Positions 24,322-33,386 of a DNA stretch of 39,448 nucleotides are shown here, in pieces. This DNA comes from a virus. How positions within the stretch are numbered: position 1 is the first letter of the stretch; every line of letters starts with the position of its first letter. Position numbers and translations under genes: made by a program. The stretch covers positions 7,608 to 47,055 of the IMG/VR virus record IMGVR_UViG_3300014827_000004; one strand, written 5' to 3'. The notes below the pieces were generated by a model, which ran no database searches, was not told the DNA's origin, and saw nothing but the letters and a program-made list of their open reading frames with translations.

Positions 24322-25314
24322 TTACAGATCATAAATTCCATATAATTTGTTGAAAATGGTGCTTACACCGAAGTTCTTAACCATTTTGTAAGCAACGGAC
24401 ATATCAAGAGTAGATTCTCCATTGGACTCATCTACGATAGCACTGACACCTTCATTGACGATTTTAATAGGTTTAACATTCATTGGAAGGATATAAAGAA
24501 GAGTGTCATCCAATTTGAAATCAAAAGTATTCAAGTTATGAACTTGGGTAATAGGCATAAGAGGAAGACCTCTCCAGAAACCAAGCTTACCTCCTGTATA
24601 CATTTCATTCTTCATGTTTTCACTCCAAGAAATATCAGCAGTACCATAAAGGTTGCCCAATGCAACTTTTGTCCCAGCGATTACGATAGGTGCATTACCA
24701 TTGGCAGCTTGAACATGATCACAAATGCTTTGAAGAGTTGCAGCAGCAAAAGTACCTGTCATTTTGAAAACTGAAGGAAGGTATGCAATTGAAGCATTCA
24801 TCGAAGTATAAATGGTATCTTTTAATTGATTGTCAAAACCTTCTTGCACTTTACCTACTAATTTACTCCAGTCTAAGCGACCAGCCATAATACGAAGCAA
24901 CGATTCTCCAACAGCCAAACCATAAGTACTAACTGGTACAGAGAATACAGAACCTACGTCCATTCTTTGTGTCTTAATGTCCAAGTTGCCTCGTGCAATC
25001 TTGGATACTGTAAGAATAGAATCTGACTCAACTACGAATTCATTTTTGTCTCCAAGGTTCATGTCTTTGAAGTCAACAAATTGATTGAAAAATGTATTGT
25101 CAGCCCATCCAGAAGTAACAACCTCATCAAGAGCTACCTCTACAATTTCAAAAATTTCATTCTTATGTTTTCTGAAAGTTCTATAGTCAGGTGTAGCAGA
25201 ACCACAAATTTCAACAAGAGCTTCTTTAACAACTTTATTACCATCTTTTACAGAAAACTTATCAACCGAACCACGAGCAGTATCAACCATAACTTTAATT
25301 AAATCTTTACTCAT
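24322..25314 (-). CDS. Major capsid protein
   Basis: A 330-residue capsid subunit. Length, position after the protease/scaffold and decoration genes, and the sequence pattern fit an HK97-fold capsid protein: helical N-terminal region with R-T-F-R-K-H, DNTFFNQFVDFKDMNLGDKN, then GTADISWSENMKNEMYTGGK and the C-terminal beta part. AGGAGG lies 12 nt before the ATG at 25314. A hairpin follows the stop. It should be among the most abundant proteins of infection. Confidence 0.8.
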   Translation of the reverse strand: MSKDLIKVMVDTARGSVDKFSVKDGNKVVKEALVEICGSATPDYRTFRKHKNEIFEIVEVALDEVVTSGWADNTFFNQFVDFKDMNLGDKNEFVVESDSILTVSKIARGNLDIKTQRMDVGSVFSVPVSTYGLAVGESLLRIMAGRLDWSKLVGKVQEGFDNQLKDTIYTSMNASIAYLPSVFKMTGTFAAATLQSICDHVQAANGNAPIVIAGTKVALGNLYGTADISWSENMKNEMYTGGKLGFWRGLPLMPITQVHNLNTFDFKLDDTLLYILPMNVKPIKIVNEGVSAIVDESNGESTLDMSVAYKMVKNFGVSTIFNKLYGIYDL

Positions 25315-25348
25315 AATAATTACTTTCCTCCTTTTAATTTATTTATTA

Positions 25349-25891
25349 TTAAACGCTTAATACACGAGCACGAATTTTCTTATATGTATTTCCTACTTGA
25401 CCATTAGAACCTACATATGTCATAAGTCCAACTGTTTCAACAGCTTCAATTTTCAGAACTGTTTTAGCAGTGCCAGAGGCAGCAATTTCTGCAAGTTTAT
25501 AAGAAGCATTTGCAGCGATTAAAAAGTTTCCTACTACTGCATCAGTAGCGAGCAAAGTAACACCATCATAAGAAATTTCTACAACGTCACCAACATTGAG
25601 TTCATAACCTTTGCAGATTGTGTTAGCTTCAATAGAAAATTGTCCTAGTTGTTTCTTTGTATATGTGGACTCATCATAAAGAATTTCATCCATGTAGACC
25701 ATTACTGCCGTAGCTGTAGGAATAGTTGCAGTTGCAAATTGATTCAGATCATAAACCTCTTGTTCACCAGAAACAATATTACCTACGATACCTACGAAAC
25801 CATTTTGAAGAACTGTTGCATTTTTAACATTATAGATATGACCAATTTTACGACTTTTTACCTTAACTAAATCACAAATTGAGTTTGCCAT
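25349..25891 (-). CDS. Putative head decoration / stabilisation protein
   Basis: A 180-residue protein, beta-rich and Ala/Val/Thr-rich, lying between the protease/scaffold gene and the capsid gene. It shows repeated strand patterns (LLATDAVVGNFLIAANASYK, LMTYVGSNGQVGNTYKKIRA). Position and composition fit a decoration protein that binds the outside of the capsid. GAGG is 9 nt before the ATG at 25891. No specific family is claimed. Confidence 0.55.
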   Translation of the reverse strand: MANSICDLVKVKSRKIGHIYNVKNATVLQNGFVGIVGNIVSGEQEVYDLNQFATATIPTATAVMVYMDEILYDESTYTKKQLGQFSIEANTICKGYELNVGDVVEISYDGVTLLATDAVVGNFLIAANASYKLAEIAASGTAKTVLKIEAVETVGLMTYVGSNGQVGNTYKKIRARVLSV

Positions 25892-25923
25892 TTTAAAATT
25901 CCTCCTTATTTCTTATTTATATA

Positions 25924-27492
25924 TTATTTATCAAGATATTTTGTAAACAACCCACCATAAGGTTCATTGTCAACATCATCTTCATGGGAAACGCTAATTT
26001 TAACTGTAGCTTTCTTAACTTTGTTTACTGAGAAGTTTGCAGTCTTTTTGACAAATAAAAGTGCTAATTCTTTTTCAAGATTTTCAAGTGTGAAGTTAGC
26101 AGAATTTGTTTTTAATGCTTCAAACTCTTCAACACCAGTAAGCTTCTCTTCGTATTGAGAGAACATTTCTGTCTCTTGATCTGCACGTAATTCAGAAAGA
26201 GTAACTACTTCAAATTCTTGAAGTCTTACAATTTCAGGTTTAACTAATTCATATTCAGTTGTAATTGTGTCTAGTAAAGTTTGTACTTCATTAACTGCTG
26301 TTTCCTTTTCAGTAGTAAACTGAGCAGTCAATTCTTTTTCTTTGTCGCTAATAGCATAGTCAATTGCTTCTTGAGGGAACATGCTGATTACAACAGTACC
26401 TTCAATAAAATCAACTATTTCAAATTTCTTGCGTTTCTTTGATGTGAAATCAACGACAACAGAATCGCCACTTGCAGAATAAGCGAATCCAAAAAGATTA
26501 TAATTTTCTTGTCTGTCATAAGCGAACACTTCTGAGTCAGTGTGATCAACTGGTGAGTATTTGGAACAATTGTCGCCCCATCTGTCAACAAACATTTCTG
26601 ACCTTATAGCGTTATCAAGTTCTTCTTCCTTTTGAGAAGCTAATAGTTCAAATTGTTCTTTAGCTTTAACTTCTATCTCTTCAATTGAAAGTTCTTCAAT
26701 ACTAAATGAAATACTTTCTGGTGTAAGATTGTATTTGGTTAGGACTTCTAACTTTTCATCCAATTTCAATTTCTCCTCCTTTTCAAAGTTATTTTCTGGG
26801 GTATTTATATCAACCTCTGGATTAGCAGAGGGTTGAATCTTAGAAAACTGTTTGAACTGTTCCATCTTTTCTTGGATTTCCTTCTTAAAATCTTCAGAAG
26901 AGAATTTTAGTTCAATAGACGCTTCTTCCATAGCAGGTAAAATATCTATATTAGATAATGCACATGCACCAAAGAATTGGAAAGATGTAAAATGAAATAA
27001 ATTATCATCTTCAAAACGACCTTGATAATTTTGATGAACTTCCATAGACTGCTGATGTTTTGTATCCCTTTGGAGAATATCAATAGGGTCATCCCATTTT
27101 GTCCAAAGAAGACCATCTACAACAAGATACTCACGTTCAATGCCACTCTCAGTGGTTTGTTTTTCAAATCTAGCATTATTAGTTTCAGGAATTACCCCAA
27201 TTGCTTGACCAATATATTTAATTTTATATTGACCGTCATCTTTAACCAATACCTGCCTATGGTCTGAGTAATCAATTTCACCATCTTTATTCTCTTCTAT
27301 GTAAGCTAGAATTGGCGTGTTAGCTAAAGATGGAATAGCAGATTGCACAACATCTTTTGCAAAATATGAGCCATTAAAATTTTCTTCTGTATGCATGAGC
27401 TTAATAGTTACTTCCATGAATCTCGTATCTTCAACTTCATATGTTTTTCTTACAGAAAATTCAACTGGAATATTCCTACCCACAACATCCAC
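25924..27492 (-). CDS. Prohead protease fused to scaffold
   Basis: A 522-residue protein between the portal and decoration genes. The N-terminal 200 residues look like a phage prohead protease: His78 in YSDHRQ and Ser149 in HQQSMEVH form the likely catalytic pair, with an upstream FNGSYFAKDV pattern. From about 200 it is acidic, Glu/Lys-rich coiled coil. A small beta domain is inserted at about 300-360 (FAYDRQENYNLFGFAYS), then more coiled coil. This fits a protease that frees itself and the scaffold as the head matures. It starts at a GTG (27492) with AAGGAGG 9 nt upstream. The protease call is reasonable but based on motifs only. Confidence 0.7.
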   Translation of the reverse strand: MDVVGRNIPVEFSVRKTYEVEDTRFMEVTIKLMHTEENFNGSYFAKDVVQSAIPSLANTPILAYIEENKDGEIDYSDHRQVLVKDDGQYKIKYIGQAIGVIPETNNARFEKQTTESGIEREYLVVDGLLWTKWDDPIDILQRDTKHQQSMEVHQNYQGRFEDDNLFHFTSFQFFGACALSNIDILPAMEEASIELKFSSEDFKKEIQEKMEQFKQFSKIQPSANPEVDINTPENNFEKEEKLKLDEKLEVLTKYNLTPESISFSIEELSIEEIEVKAKEQFELLASQKEEELDNAIRSEMFVDRWGDNCSKYSPVDHTDSEVFAYDRQENYNLFGFAYSASGDSVVVDFTSKKRKKFEIVDFIEGTVVISMFPQEAIDYAISDKEKELTAQFTTEKETAVNEVQTLLDTITTEYELVKPEIVRLQEFEVVTLSELRADQETEMFSQYEEKLTGVEEFEALKTNSANFTLENLEKELALLFVKKTANFSVNKVKKATVKISVSHEDDVDNEPYGGLFTKYLDK

Positions 27493-27522
27493 GTATTTTC
27501 ACCTCCTTAAACAGTCACCAAG

Positions 27523-29040
27523 TTACTCAATGACTTCATCTAAATCTATAGTATATGCGCGATTAGCAGGATCATTTGAACCATTAGCAACAGTTTTATC
27601 TCCACTTGCAGTTTTAACCCCATCCGCTTTCTTAGGCGCACCGCCAGTTCCATCAGAACTTAAAGTTGCAGATGATTGCATTGGAATCATAAGATTTGGA
27701 AGGTCTAGAATTGTATTTTCTAAAAATAATAAATTATTAAATGAGTTTGGGGAAATTCCTAAACAAGCAGCAGCTTTCATTTTAGTTGGAAGACCATATG
27801 AAGCTGATGTAATAAAACTATCAAATAATTCTTTATAATTGAATATAGTAGAATTTATATATGATACTTTAAATTTATAGGTTTCTGAATTATATCTATC
27901 AACTAACCTATTTACATTTCTTTCTATCTGCTTAACTAACGACCAACTCAATGCTTCATCCGTGATCACGCTTTTTGCTAAACTAGCACCCGTTCCATCA
28001 GCAGCAGACATTAGCAATTGACTTACTCCAGATTCAGTCCAGAACTGAGCGTTACTATCAGCTACTCTGTTAGTTTGTGTTTTCTCTTCATCAAATTTAA
28101 TAGGTGCTAATTCAGTTGGAGATAAAAGCAATCCAATTTCAGGAGGTAAAATACTGGCAATGAAATTATAATATTTTGTAACTTCATCAGGATCAATCAG
28201 ATATGGATTAGATGCATCAGACTTCGGATCTAAAGGTAGTGTCATAGCAAGCAAGGAATAAGCACCTAATGCAGTTCTTGTTTTTTGGAGTGCCTTATAG
28301 TCTTCAATGTCGTAAAGACTAGCGAAAACTGAACAAAATGGCACTAAAGGGTAATCAATATCTTCACTTATCTTTAAACAAAAACATTTTTCTGGGTCAA
28401 CTTCTTGCCATCTTTTATGTGTTTGGTCTTTTTTGTAGATAGCAAACATTTCTTCGAATTCACTAGGAAATTGTGCAAATATAGCTTTGTTTTTACCATT
28501 AAAATATAAAAAGTCAAAACTATACGTATAGCAACCATCTACTATACTAGTTATCTCGCAATAATCATTTGGAAGTTTTTGAAGAAAGAATGAGTCTTTA
28601 GTTGAATGAGCATATCCAAAGAAAATATCTTCTCTCCAAGCACCCACTCTTGCTTTAATTAACTCATGTTGTAAATTCATATTTTCTACTGTTAAACAAA
28701 GGTCATTATATGTTTTTAAGAACATTTTATTATTTAACTTTTCATAATTAATATAATAAGGTTCAACAGTATATTGCATTAAATGAATAGTTGCAAAGTA
28801 ATTTATCAAACGTCTATACTGAGGTGAGACTACATATAGAAAATTACTCATTCTTCTCAAGTTTTTAGAATATAGCTCAGGTTTCTCCAAATACTTAATT
28901 ACATCTTCTCTAGTATATTTAGTAAAGAATGATTGAGTTTTTTTAGCACTTGAGTTATTTAAGTCCTGTAATATTAATTTTGCTAATTTTGAGAAGTCTA
29001 GATTTGGGACAGTTGGTGGAGTAGGTTGTTTTACGGTCAA
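27523..29040 (-). CDS. Portal protein
   Basis: A 505-residue portal, the dodecameric ring at the capsid vertex through which DNA is packed. It follows the large terminase as usual. Features include an N-terminal helical part, a stem/clip-like section (YFNGKNKAIFAQFPSEFEEM), a long helix near 340-400 (FWTESGVSQLLMSAADGTGA, then KQIERNVNRLVDRYN) and a disordered Gly/Ser/Lys C-terminus. The start is a TTG at 29040, 7 nt after GGAGG. The call rests on pattern and gene order. Confidence 0.85.
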   Translation of the reverse strand: MTVKQPTPPTVPNLDFSKLAKLILQDLNNSSAKKTQSFFTKYTREDVIKYLEKPELYSKNLRRMSNFLYVVSPQYRRLINYFATIHLMQYTVEPYYINYEKLNNKMFLKTYNDLCLTVENMNLQHELIKARVGAWREDIFFGYAHSTKDSFFLQKLPNDYCEITSIVDGCYTYSFDFLYFNGKNKAIFAQFPSEFEEMFAIYKKDQTHKRWQEVDPEKCFCLKISEDIDYPLVPFCSVFASLYDIEDYKALQKTRTALGAYSLLAMTLPLDPKSDASNPYLIDPDEVTKYYNFIASILPPEIGLLLSPTELAPIKFDEEKTQTNRVADSNAQFWTESGVSQLLMSAADGTGASLAKSVITDEALSWSLVKQIERNVNRLVDRYNSETYKFKVSYINSTIFNYKELFDSFITSASYGLPTKMKAAACLGISPNSFNNLLFLENTILDLPNLMIPMQSSATLSSDGTGGAPKKADGVKTASGDKTVANGSNDPANRAYTIDLDEVIE

Positions 29041-29061
29041 AAGATTACCTCCTTTCTGAGA

Positions 29062-30840
29062 TTATGAACGTAATGTTGGTTTACGGAATTTCATAAGTGA
29101 TGATAAATTAGTATGTTTTTTCTTTCTTTGCTTGTTTTTCTTTTCCTGTAAATGAATCCAAAACATTCCATAAAGCAATGCAGAGAACTTATCCTTCTGG
29201 ATTTTTCTTGACACACGTTCAATTTTAGTATCATTACCGTTTTGCTTATATACTAAATTCATAATTTCTTCACTTAAATTATCACTTAATATATATGGAA
29301 TTTGATAATTAGCTAATTCATCGCTATCTCTGATTTTATGTTTAATTTTCTTTTCCATATCCTTTATACCTTCATATGGACTTTTCAGTAAACCGATATC
29401 CATTTTATTAAAGACTTGCATAAAGTTATTTATCATGTCACTATTTTTTGTATCTTTATTCTGTGCTTTTAATGCAAAGACCATAGGGATACCATTCTCT
29501 GACTCGTATTTTTTCCATTGTGCTTTTTCATCATTTACAACATTATAGGGGGGATTACCATCATCTAAATTTAACACTAATTGATCTACTACCCCAGAAC
29601 CAATTCCGTTTGCATCAACTATTAGGATTCTAGCTTTAAATTCTTTTACTTTCTGTTTTAAGAATTTTGCTTGCCAAGTATCATGTTGTCCCTCCATAGA
29701 AAATAGATTTACGACTTCCTTAACAAAATTTCCATCGCTTCTAGGAGTTAACTTTATAATAACTAAACAAGAAAGAGCGTTTTCGTCTCCTTCATTTCTA
29801 CTAACGTCATATGCTAAACAGTAAATGACATTGTTATCACCACAGTGTTCCCACTCAGCAACACCTACTGTTCTACACTTCCGTAATTTATCGTCAGAAA
29901 CAAGAGAGTCTGTGCTAGAACCTGTCCAGATACTTTGGTATTCTCTCATGAAGTCAAGAATTGAAAATGTAGGTGATTCTCTAAGTTCTTCAATAAAATC
30001 AATATCTAATTGTCCATACATACAAGGCAACTCGTAAGAGTTACCAATGCAAAATGCAGATTTACCATTAAGCATGTCTTGATATACTTCAGCCATCTTC
30101 TCGTATGCAAATTGTTGTTGCGTCCCTGCTGTAGTGATATATAGCTCACATTTATGAACTTCACTTGGGTCAACGCCACCACATGATGCTATACGATCAT
30201 TAGCCATTAAGGGCACAACTACAGCATTAAGTATATTCCCATCAAATTTCTTATCGGAAATTTCCTCAATTGCTCCTCCGTATCTACGACCTCCACGACT
30301 AGAATCACGCATTTGAACAACGTCATATTTAGAACCATTGTGGAAAACCAATTTAGTATAATCTTTATTTTCTGTAAAAATCTTTATTTCATTTCTTAGC
30401 AAAGGATAATGCTCTAAAATATCATTAATATTATCAGCAGTAATTTTAGCAGCTTGTTCTTTACCGACTGCACATGTGAAAAGTTTTGTTTTGGGGTACA
30501 TAATACATTTTAAAATAAAAGCTAAATTTTGAAGATAACTCTTAGAAGTACCCCTAGTGGCAGTAAGAAAAACTTTTCGATATCTCATCATTATTCTTAG
30601 ATATACTCTTTGATAATAATACAATTGTATTTTAGAATCAGGCGAAGAAATGAAGTCAAGGAATTTATCAGGGAAAAACCTAAAATAACTACATAATTCT
30701 CTCCATTTTTCCTTAGAAGCTTCAAACCCTTTAATTTGCAAATTATTAATATTATTAGATTCAATACTTTGTGGATTAGCGAATGTATCGCTATCTTTTG
30801 TTCCTCTGTTTCTTTTACTAAAATTACTTGACGATGCCAC
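29062..30840 (-). CDS. terL: Terminase large subunit
   Basis: A 592-residue packaging motor. The ATPase half has a Walker A-like TRGTSKSY (about residue 95), a Walker B region GGAIEEISD and a TAGTQQ coupling motif. The nuclease half has acidic residues in LAYDVSRNEGDENAL and ILIVDANGIGSGVVDQL, the RNase H-like set typical of TerL. The start is a GTG at 30840 whose G is shared with the TAG stop of the preceding gene (TAGTG), so the two are translationally coupled. Confidence 0.95.
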   Translation of the reverse strand: MASSSNFSKRNRGTKDSDTFANPQSIESNNINNLQIKGFEASKEKWRELCSYFRFFPDKFLDFISSPDSKIQLYYYQRVYLRIMMRYRKVFLTATRGTSKSYLQNLAFILKCIMYPKTKLFTCAVGKEQAAKITADNINDILEHYPLLRNEIKIFTENKDYTKLVFHNGSKYDVVQMRDSSRGGRRYGGAIEEISDKKFDGNILNAVVVPLMANDRIASCGGVDPSEVHKCELYITTAGTQQQFAYEKMAEVYQDMLNGKSAFCIGNSYELPCMYGQLDIDFIEELRESPTFSILDFMREYQSIWTGSSTDSLVSDDKLRKCRTVGVAEWEHCGDNNVIYCLAYDVSRNEGDENALSCLVIIKLTPRSDGNFVKEVVNLFSMEGQHDTWQAKFLKQKVKEFKARILIVDANGIGSGVVDQLVLNLDDGNPPYNVVNDEKAQWKKYESENGIPMVFALKAQNKDTKNSDMINNFMQVFNKMDIGLLKSPYEGIKDMEKKIKHKIRDSDELANYQIPYILSDNLSEEIMNLVYKQNGNDTKIERVSRKIQKDKFSALLYGMFWIHLQEKKNKQRKKKHTNLSSLMKFRKPTLRS

Positions 30841-31811
30841 TACGCATCATCTCCATTAACAATATCAGAACTGTCATCAACCTCAATGTCATTAATAATA
30901 ATTTGATTAATGTTATCAATCTCATCCATTTCTATCTTTGGAGAGTCAAGAGGAGGTGATACCATTGACTCTACTTTATTTAATTTCAAAGTGAAGTTTT
31001 CAATATGCATAATTGTCTTATCAACAATATCTTGAGTAAGACCCCTAATTTTTCTGTAATGCTCCCAAGGTGGTATAAACCCATCCTTTTCAACTTCTGC
31101 ATAAATGGTGGAAAAATTACGAATTCCTCCTGTTTTATCTGCATCTGTCTTATCCATTGCTCTAAACTTAGAATCAGCCATATATTTGGAAAATAAATTA
31201 CCTAGTTTTGTAGCTTCATCATAATGACTCTCTTCAAGCTCTTTATCCATTTTCAATGAAATTATAGCTAACTTTTTTAGATAAACCTTATCTTGTGCAG
31301 TCTCAATATTATTAGATAACTCCATGCCACTATAAAAATCTTCTAGTTTTGCATAGTCTTCTCTAGGATGAATGCCCCAACGAATAATAATTTCTTCTGT
31401 AACCTCAAAGGCAGTTGTTGTATTTATATATTGACCCATGTTTATCTTTACAGGATTAATACTATCTGGCTCGAATTTACTATCTTTCCATGTTCCTTTT
31501 TTAAATTCATTAATTTTAGAGTTCGCCATTGTAATATATCTACTCCAAGGATCATCTGGGTTATTTTCTTTTGCACTTCTCCAATATGAGTAAATGAATG
31601 GAATGTCTAATAGCTGAAGGATCTTATATACAGTTTCTATCGTATTATAATCAAGCATGGATTTTACGCATATCTTGCATATGTTTAATTTACCATCCAC
31701 GGACAAGACGGAATTTGTATTATAGAACGCGGAAAATATTAATTCCCTGTGGCAATTATCACACTCTTTTTTAGGTCTTGGTTCTGTATTTTTTACTCTC
31801 CTAACTACCAT
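30840..31811 (-). CDS. terS: Putative terminase small subunit with N-terminal zinc-binding motif
   Basis: A 323-residue protein coupled to terL through a TAGTG overlap, the usual place for the small terminase. The N-terminus has a Cys4 set (ECDNCHREL...LNICKICV), likely one zinc site. The rest is helical with a Pro-rich region, and the last 45 residues are very acidic (IEMDEIDNINQ...VDDSSDIVNGDD). Small terminases recognise the packaging site and are usually shorter, so this may be a fusion or a different packaging factor. The start chosen is the ATG at 31811, 9 nt after GGAG; a longer frame to 31868 begins in a hairpin. Confidence 0.55.
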   Translation of the reverse strand: MVVRRVKNTEPRPKKECDNCHRELIFSAFYNTNSVLSVDGKLNICKICVKSMLDYNTIETVYKILQLLDIPFIYSYWRSAKENNPDDPWSRYITMANSKINEFKKGTWKDSKFEPDSINPVKINMGQYINTTTAFEVTEEIIIRWGIHPREDYAKLEDFYSGMELSNNIETAQDKVYLKKLAIISLKMDKELEESHYDEATKLGNLFSKYMADSKFRAMDKTDADKTGGIRNFSTIYAEVEKDGFIPPWEHYRKIRGLTQDIVDKTIMHIENFTLKLNKVESMVSPPLDSPKIEMDEIDNINQIIINDIEVDDSSDIVNGDDA

Positions 31812-31850
31812 ATTTTCATTCTCCTTTAATTCATGTTTATAGACATAACG

Positions 31851-31880
31851 AAATTCTCCATCAAACAAGATGGAGAATTT
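31851..31880 (-). terminator. Perfect 12-bp hairpin before the terminase genes
   Basis: AAATTCTCCATC (31851-31862) pairs with GATGGAGAATTT (31869-31880) over a 6-nt loop. It lies between the Cys-rich gene (stop at 31895) and the putative small terminase (start at 31811). On the minus strand only UUUCGUU follows, so it may be a weak terminator or a regulatory leader. Confidence 0.55.
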
Positions 31881-31894
31881 TAAACACCTACAAA

Positions 31895-32359
31895 TTAATC
31901 TTCCAAAAAGTCCTGCATTTCTGCCTTAACTTCCAGTTTTCCTAATTCCTTAAACTTATACAATGTCTCAATAACTTTATTAATTGTGCAATCGACACAA
32001 CCGTCAGAATTAAAAACAACATCCAAACATTCACTAATCAATTCATCTTCACGAGTCTCATTACATTCAGGACAAAAACAATCTTCTAGCTCATCTTCAG
32101 GGTCTCCACAACCTTCACATTGAGTGCAGTCATATTCGCATGTACTACATTCTTGTTCTTCCTGCTCTAGTCTACGTTGTTCTACGCAATCATCACAATC
32201 ACATTGGATAACTAAAGGTTCTTCTTCAGTGGCAAGTTCTTCACATGCAACTTGTTCATAAAACTCATCAGATGATACCATTAAGCTATCTACAAAGAAA
32301 TATTCAACCCAATCCTGAGTTTCTTTATCCCATAGTGATTCATTTTTAAATACACGCAT
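31895..32359 (-). CDS. Very acidic Cys-rich protein, probable metal binder
   Basis: A 154-residue protein with about 15 Cys residues and many Glu/Asp. The middle (about 52-105) packs CDCDDC, CSTCEYDCTQCEGC and CFCPEC, and there is a final GCVDC at about 123. The pattern suggests several zinc or iron sites but fits no ribbon family I know. The C-terminus is an ordinary helix. The ATG at 32359 lies 12 nt after AGGTGG. It sits between the ClpP-like gene and the terminase group. An anti-sigma, DNA-mimic or metallothionein-like role are all open. Confidence 0.6.
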   Translation of the reverse strand: MRVFKNESLWDKETQDWVEYFFVDSLMVSSDEFYEQVACEELATEEEPLVIQCDCDDCVEQRRLEQEEQECSTCEYDCTQCEGCGDPEDELEDCFCPECNETREDELISECLDVVFNSDGCVDCTINKVIETLYKFKELGKLEVKAEMQDFLED

Positions 32360-32413
32360 ATTTATATTTATCCACCTTTATTTATTATTTTAATGTTATT
32401 AATGTTATTAAAC

Positions 32414-32755
32414 CTAAAGTTCGGAATTATCCTTTGCATTAGAAACATGTTTAGAAACTTCAATTGAACCATTTGCAGATATCTCACTTATCTTAATATT
32501 GTTCTCTATGTTCATTTTATTGAATATATATGCAACACTATCTTCCATACTCCAACCACAATTTATCAGAGCAGTATACATACCACATGCACAACTTGCT
32601 TCTTTAATACCCCTAATAAACTCTTCTTTATCAAGTTGCTTAGGTACACTTAACTCCATAGGTTCAAAGAACATAATTATATCTGAATCTGGTTTATTTA
32701 ATTCTACAGGTAGAATAGCATCTTTTGTTTTTGTTTCCTTTTCTTCTAGCGACAT
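32414..32755 (-). CDS. Small unknown protein before the Cys-rich gene
   Basis: A 113-residue protein, helical in the middle (EEFIRGIKEASCACGMYTAL), with a Ser/Asn-rich end. GGAG lies 7 nt before the ATG at 32755. It follows the ClpP-like gene by 17 bases and is probably co-transcribed. No family is recognised. Confidence 0.55.
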   Translation of the reverse strand: MSLEEKETKTKDAILPVELNKPDSDIIMFFEPMELSVPKQLDKEEFIRGIKEASCACGMYTALINCGWSMEDSVAYIFNKMNIENNIKISEISANGSIEVSKHVSNAKDNSEL

Positions 32756-32772
32756 ATTAATTCTCCTATTTC

Positions 32773-33360
32773 CTACAAAATTTTATCCACAATATTGAAC
32801 TCATCTGTAACTGCATCAGAACCCCAAAAATACCAGTCATACTTCATTTTCTTGATTTCTTCTAATCTTTCATCTGAAATATTTGTAGTATCAGTTATAA
32901 TTGTTTTAAGTTTATTCCATATAGTTGCTGTTTCTTCCATGTCATCAATCATATCTTGATGTTTTCCAGAAGTTCCAGATATAGCACTATGAACCATAAT
33001 TCTTGAATCAGGCAAAGCTCTACGTTCACTTCCACTTATTAATATCCAGAACCCACCTGAAAAAGCTATCGTATGAACAGTAGTAATAATCCTGTATCCA
33101 TCATTTACAACCATACTTCTGATTTTAGAGCAGAGGGCAATTGTTGAATATGCATCTCCACCGTATGTATCCAAAACAATCTCAATAGGTTTTTTAGTTC
33201 CTGATTTTTTATCAATAGCTTGAAGTCGATCTAGATAATAAATTACCTTAAAGATAGACTCTCTATCAATCTCCTCACAAATAAAAATACGTCTGTCTCT
33301 GATTGCAGAATTTATTTTCATTTCTTCTATTACTCTATCTGGTTGGATCATAATTTCCAT
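32773..33360 (-). CDS. ClpP-like serine protease
   Basis: A 195-residue protease of the ClpP/crotonase fold. The pattern matches ClpP: DTYGGDAY oxyanion strand (about 64-71), nucleophile Ser101 in AFSGGF, His124 in IMVHSA, and a likely Asp175 in KYDWYF before SDAVTDEFNIVDKIL. The triad looks complete, so it should be active. In many phages a ClpP-type enzyme is the capsid protease. Here it lies upstream of the terminase, while another protease candidate sits next to the portal, so its target is unclear. AAAGGT is 9 nt before the ATG. Confidence 0.85.
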   Translation of the reverse strand: MEIMIQPDRVIEEMKINSAIRDRRIFICEEIDRESIFKVIYYLDRLQAIDKKSGTKKPIEIVLDTYGGDAYSTIALCSKIRSMVVNDGYRIITTVHTIAFSGGFWILISGSERRALPDSRIMVHSAISGTSGKHQDMIDDMEETATIWNKLKTIITDTTNISDERLEEIKKMKYDWYFWGSDAVTDEFNIVDKIL

Positions 33361-33386
33361 ATCTATATTACCTTTCAGTTTAAATT

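Noticed and set aside
27317-27838. Plus-strand open frame of 173 codons across the portal/protease junction
   Set aside because: It is antisense to two confident genes and spans their boundary; no promoter or ribosome-binding site is seen.
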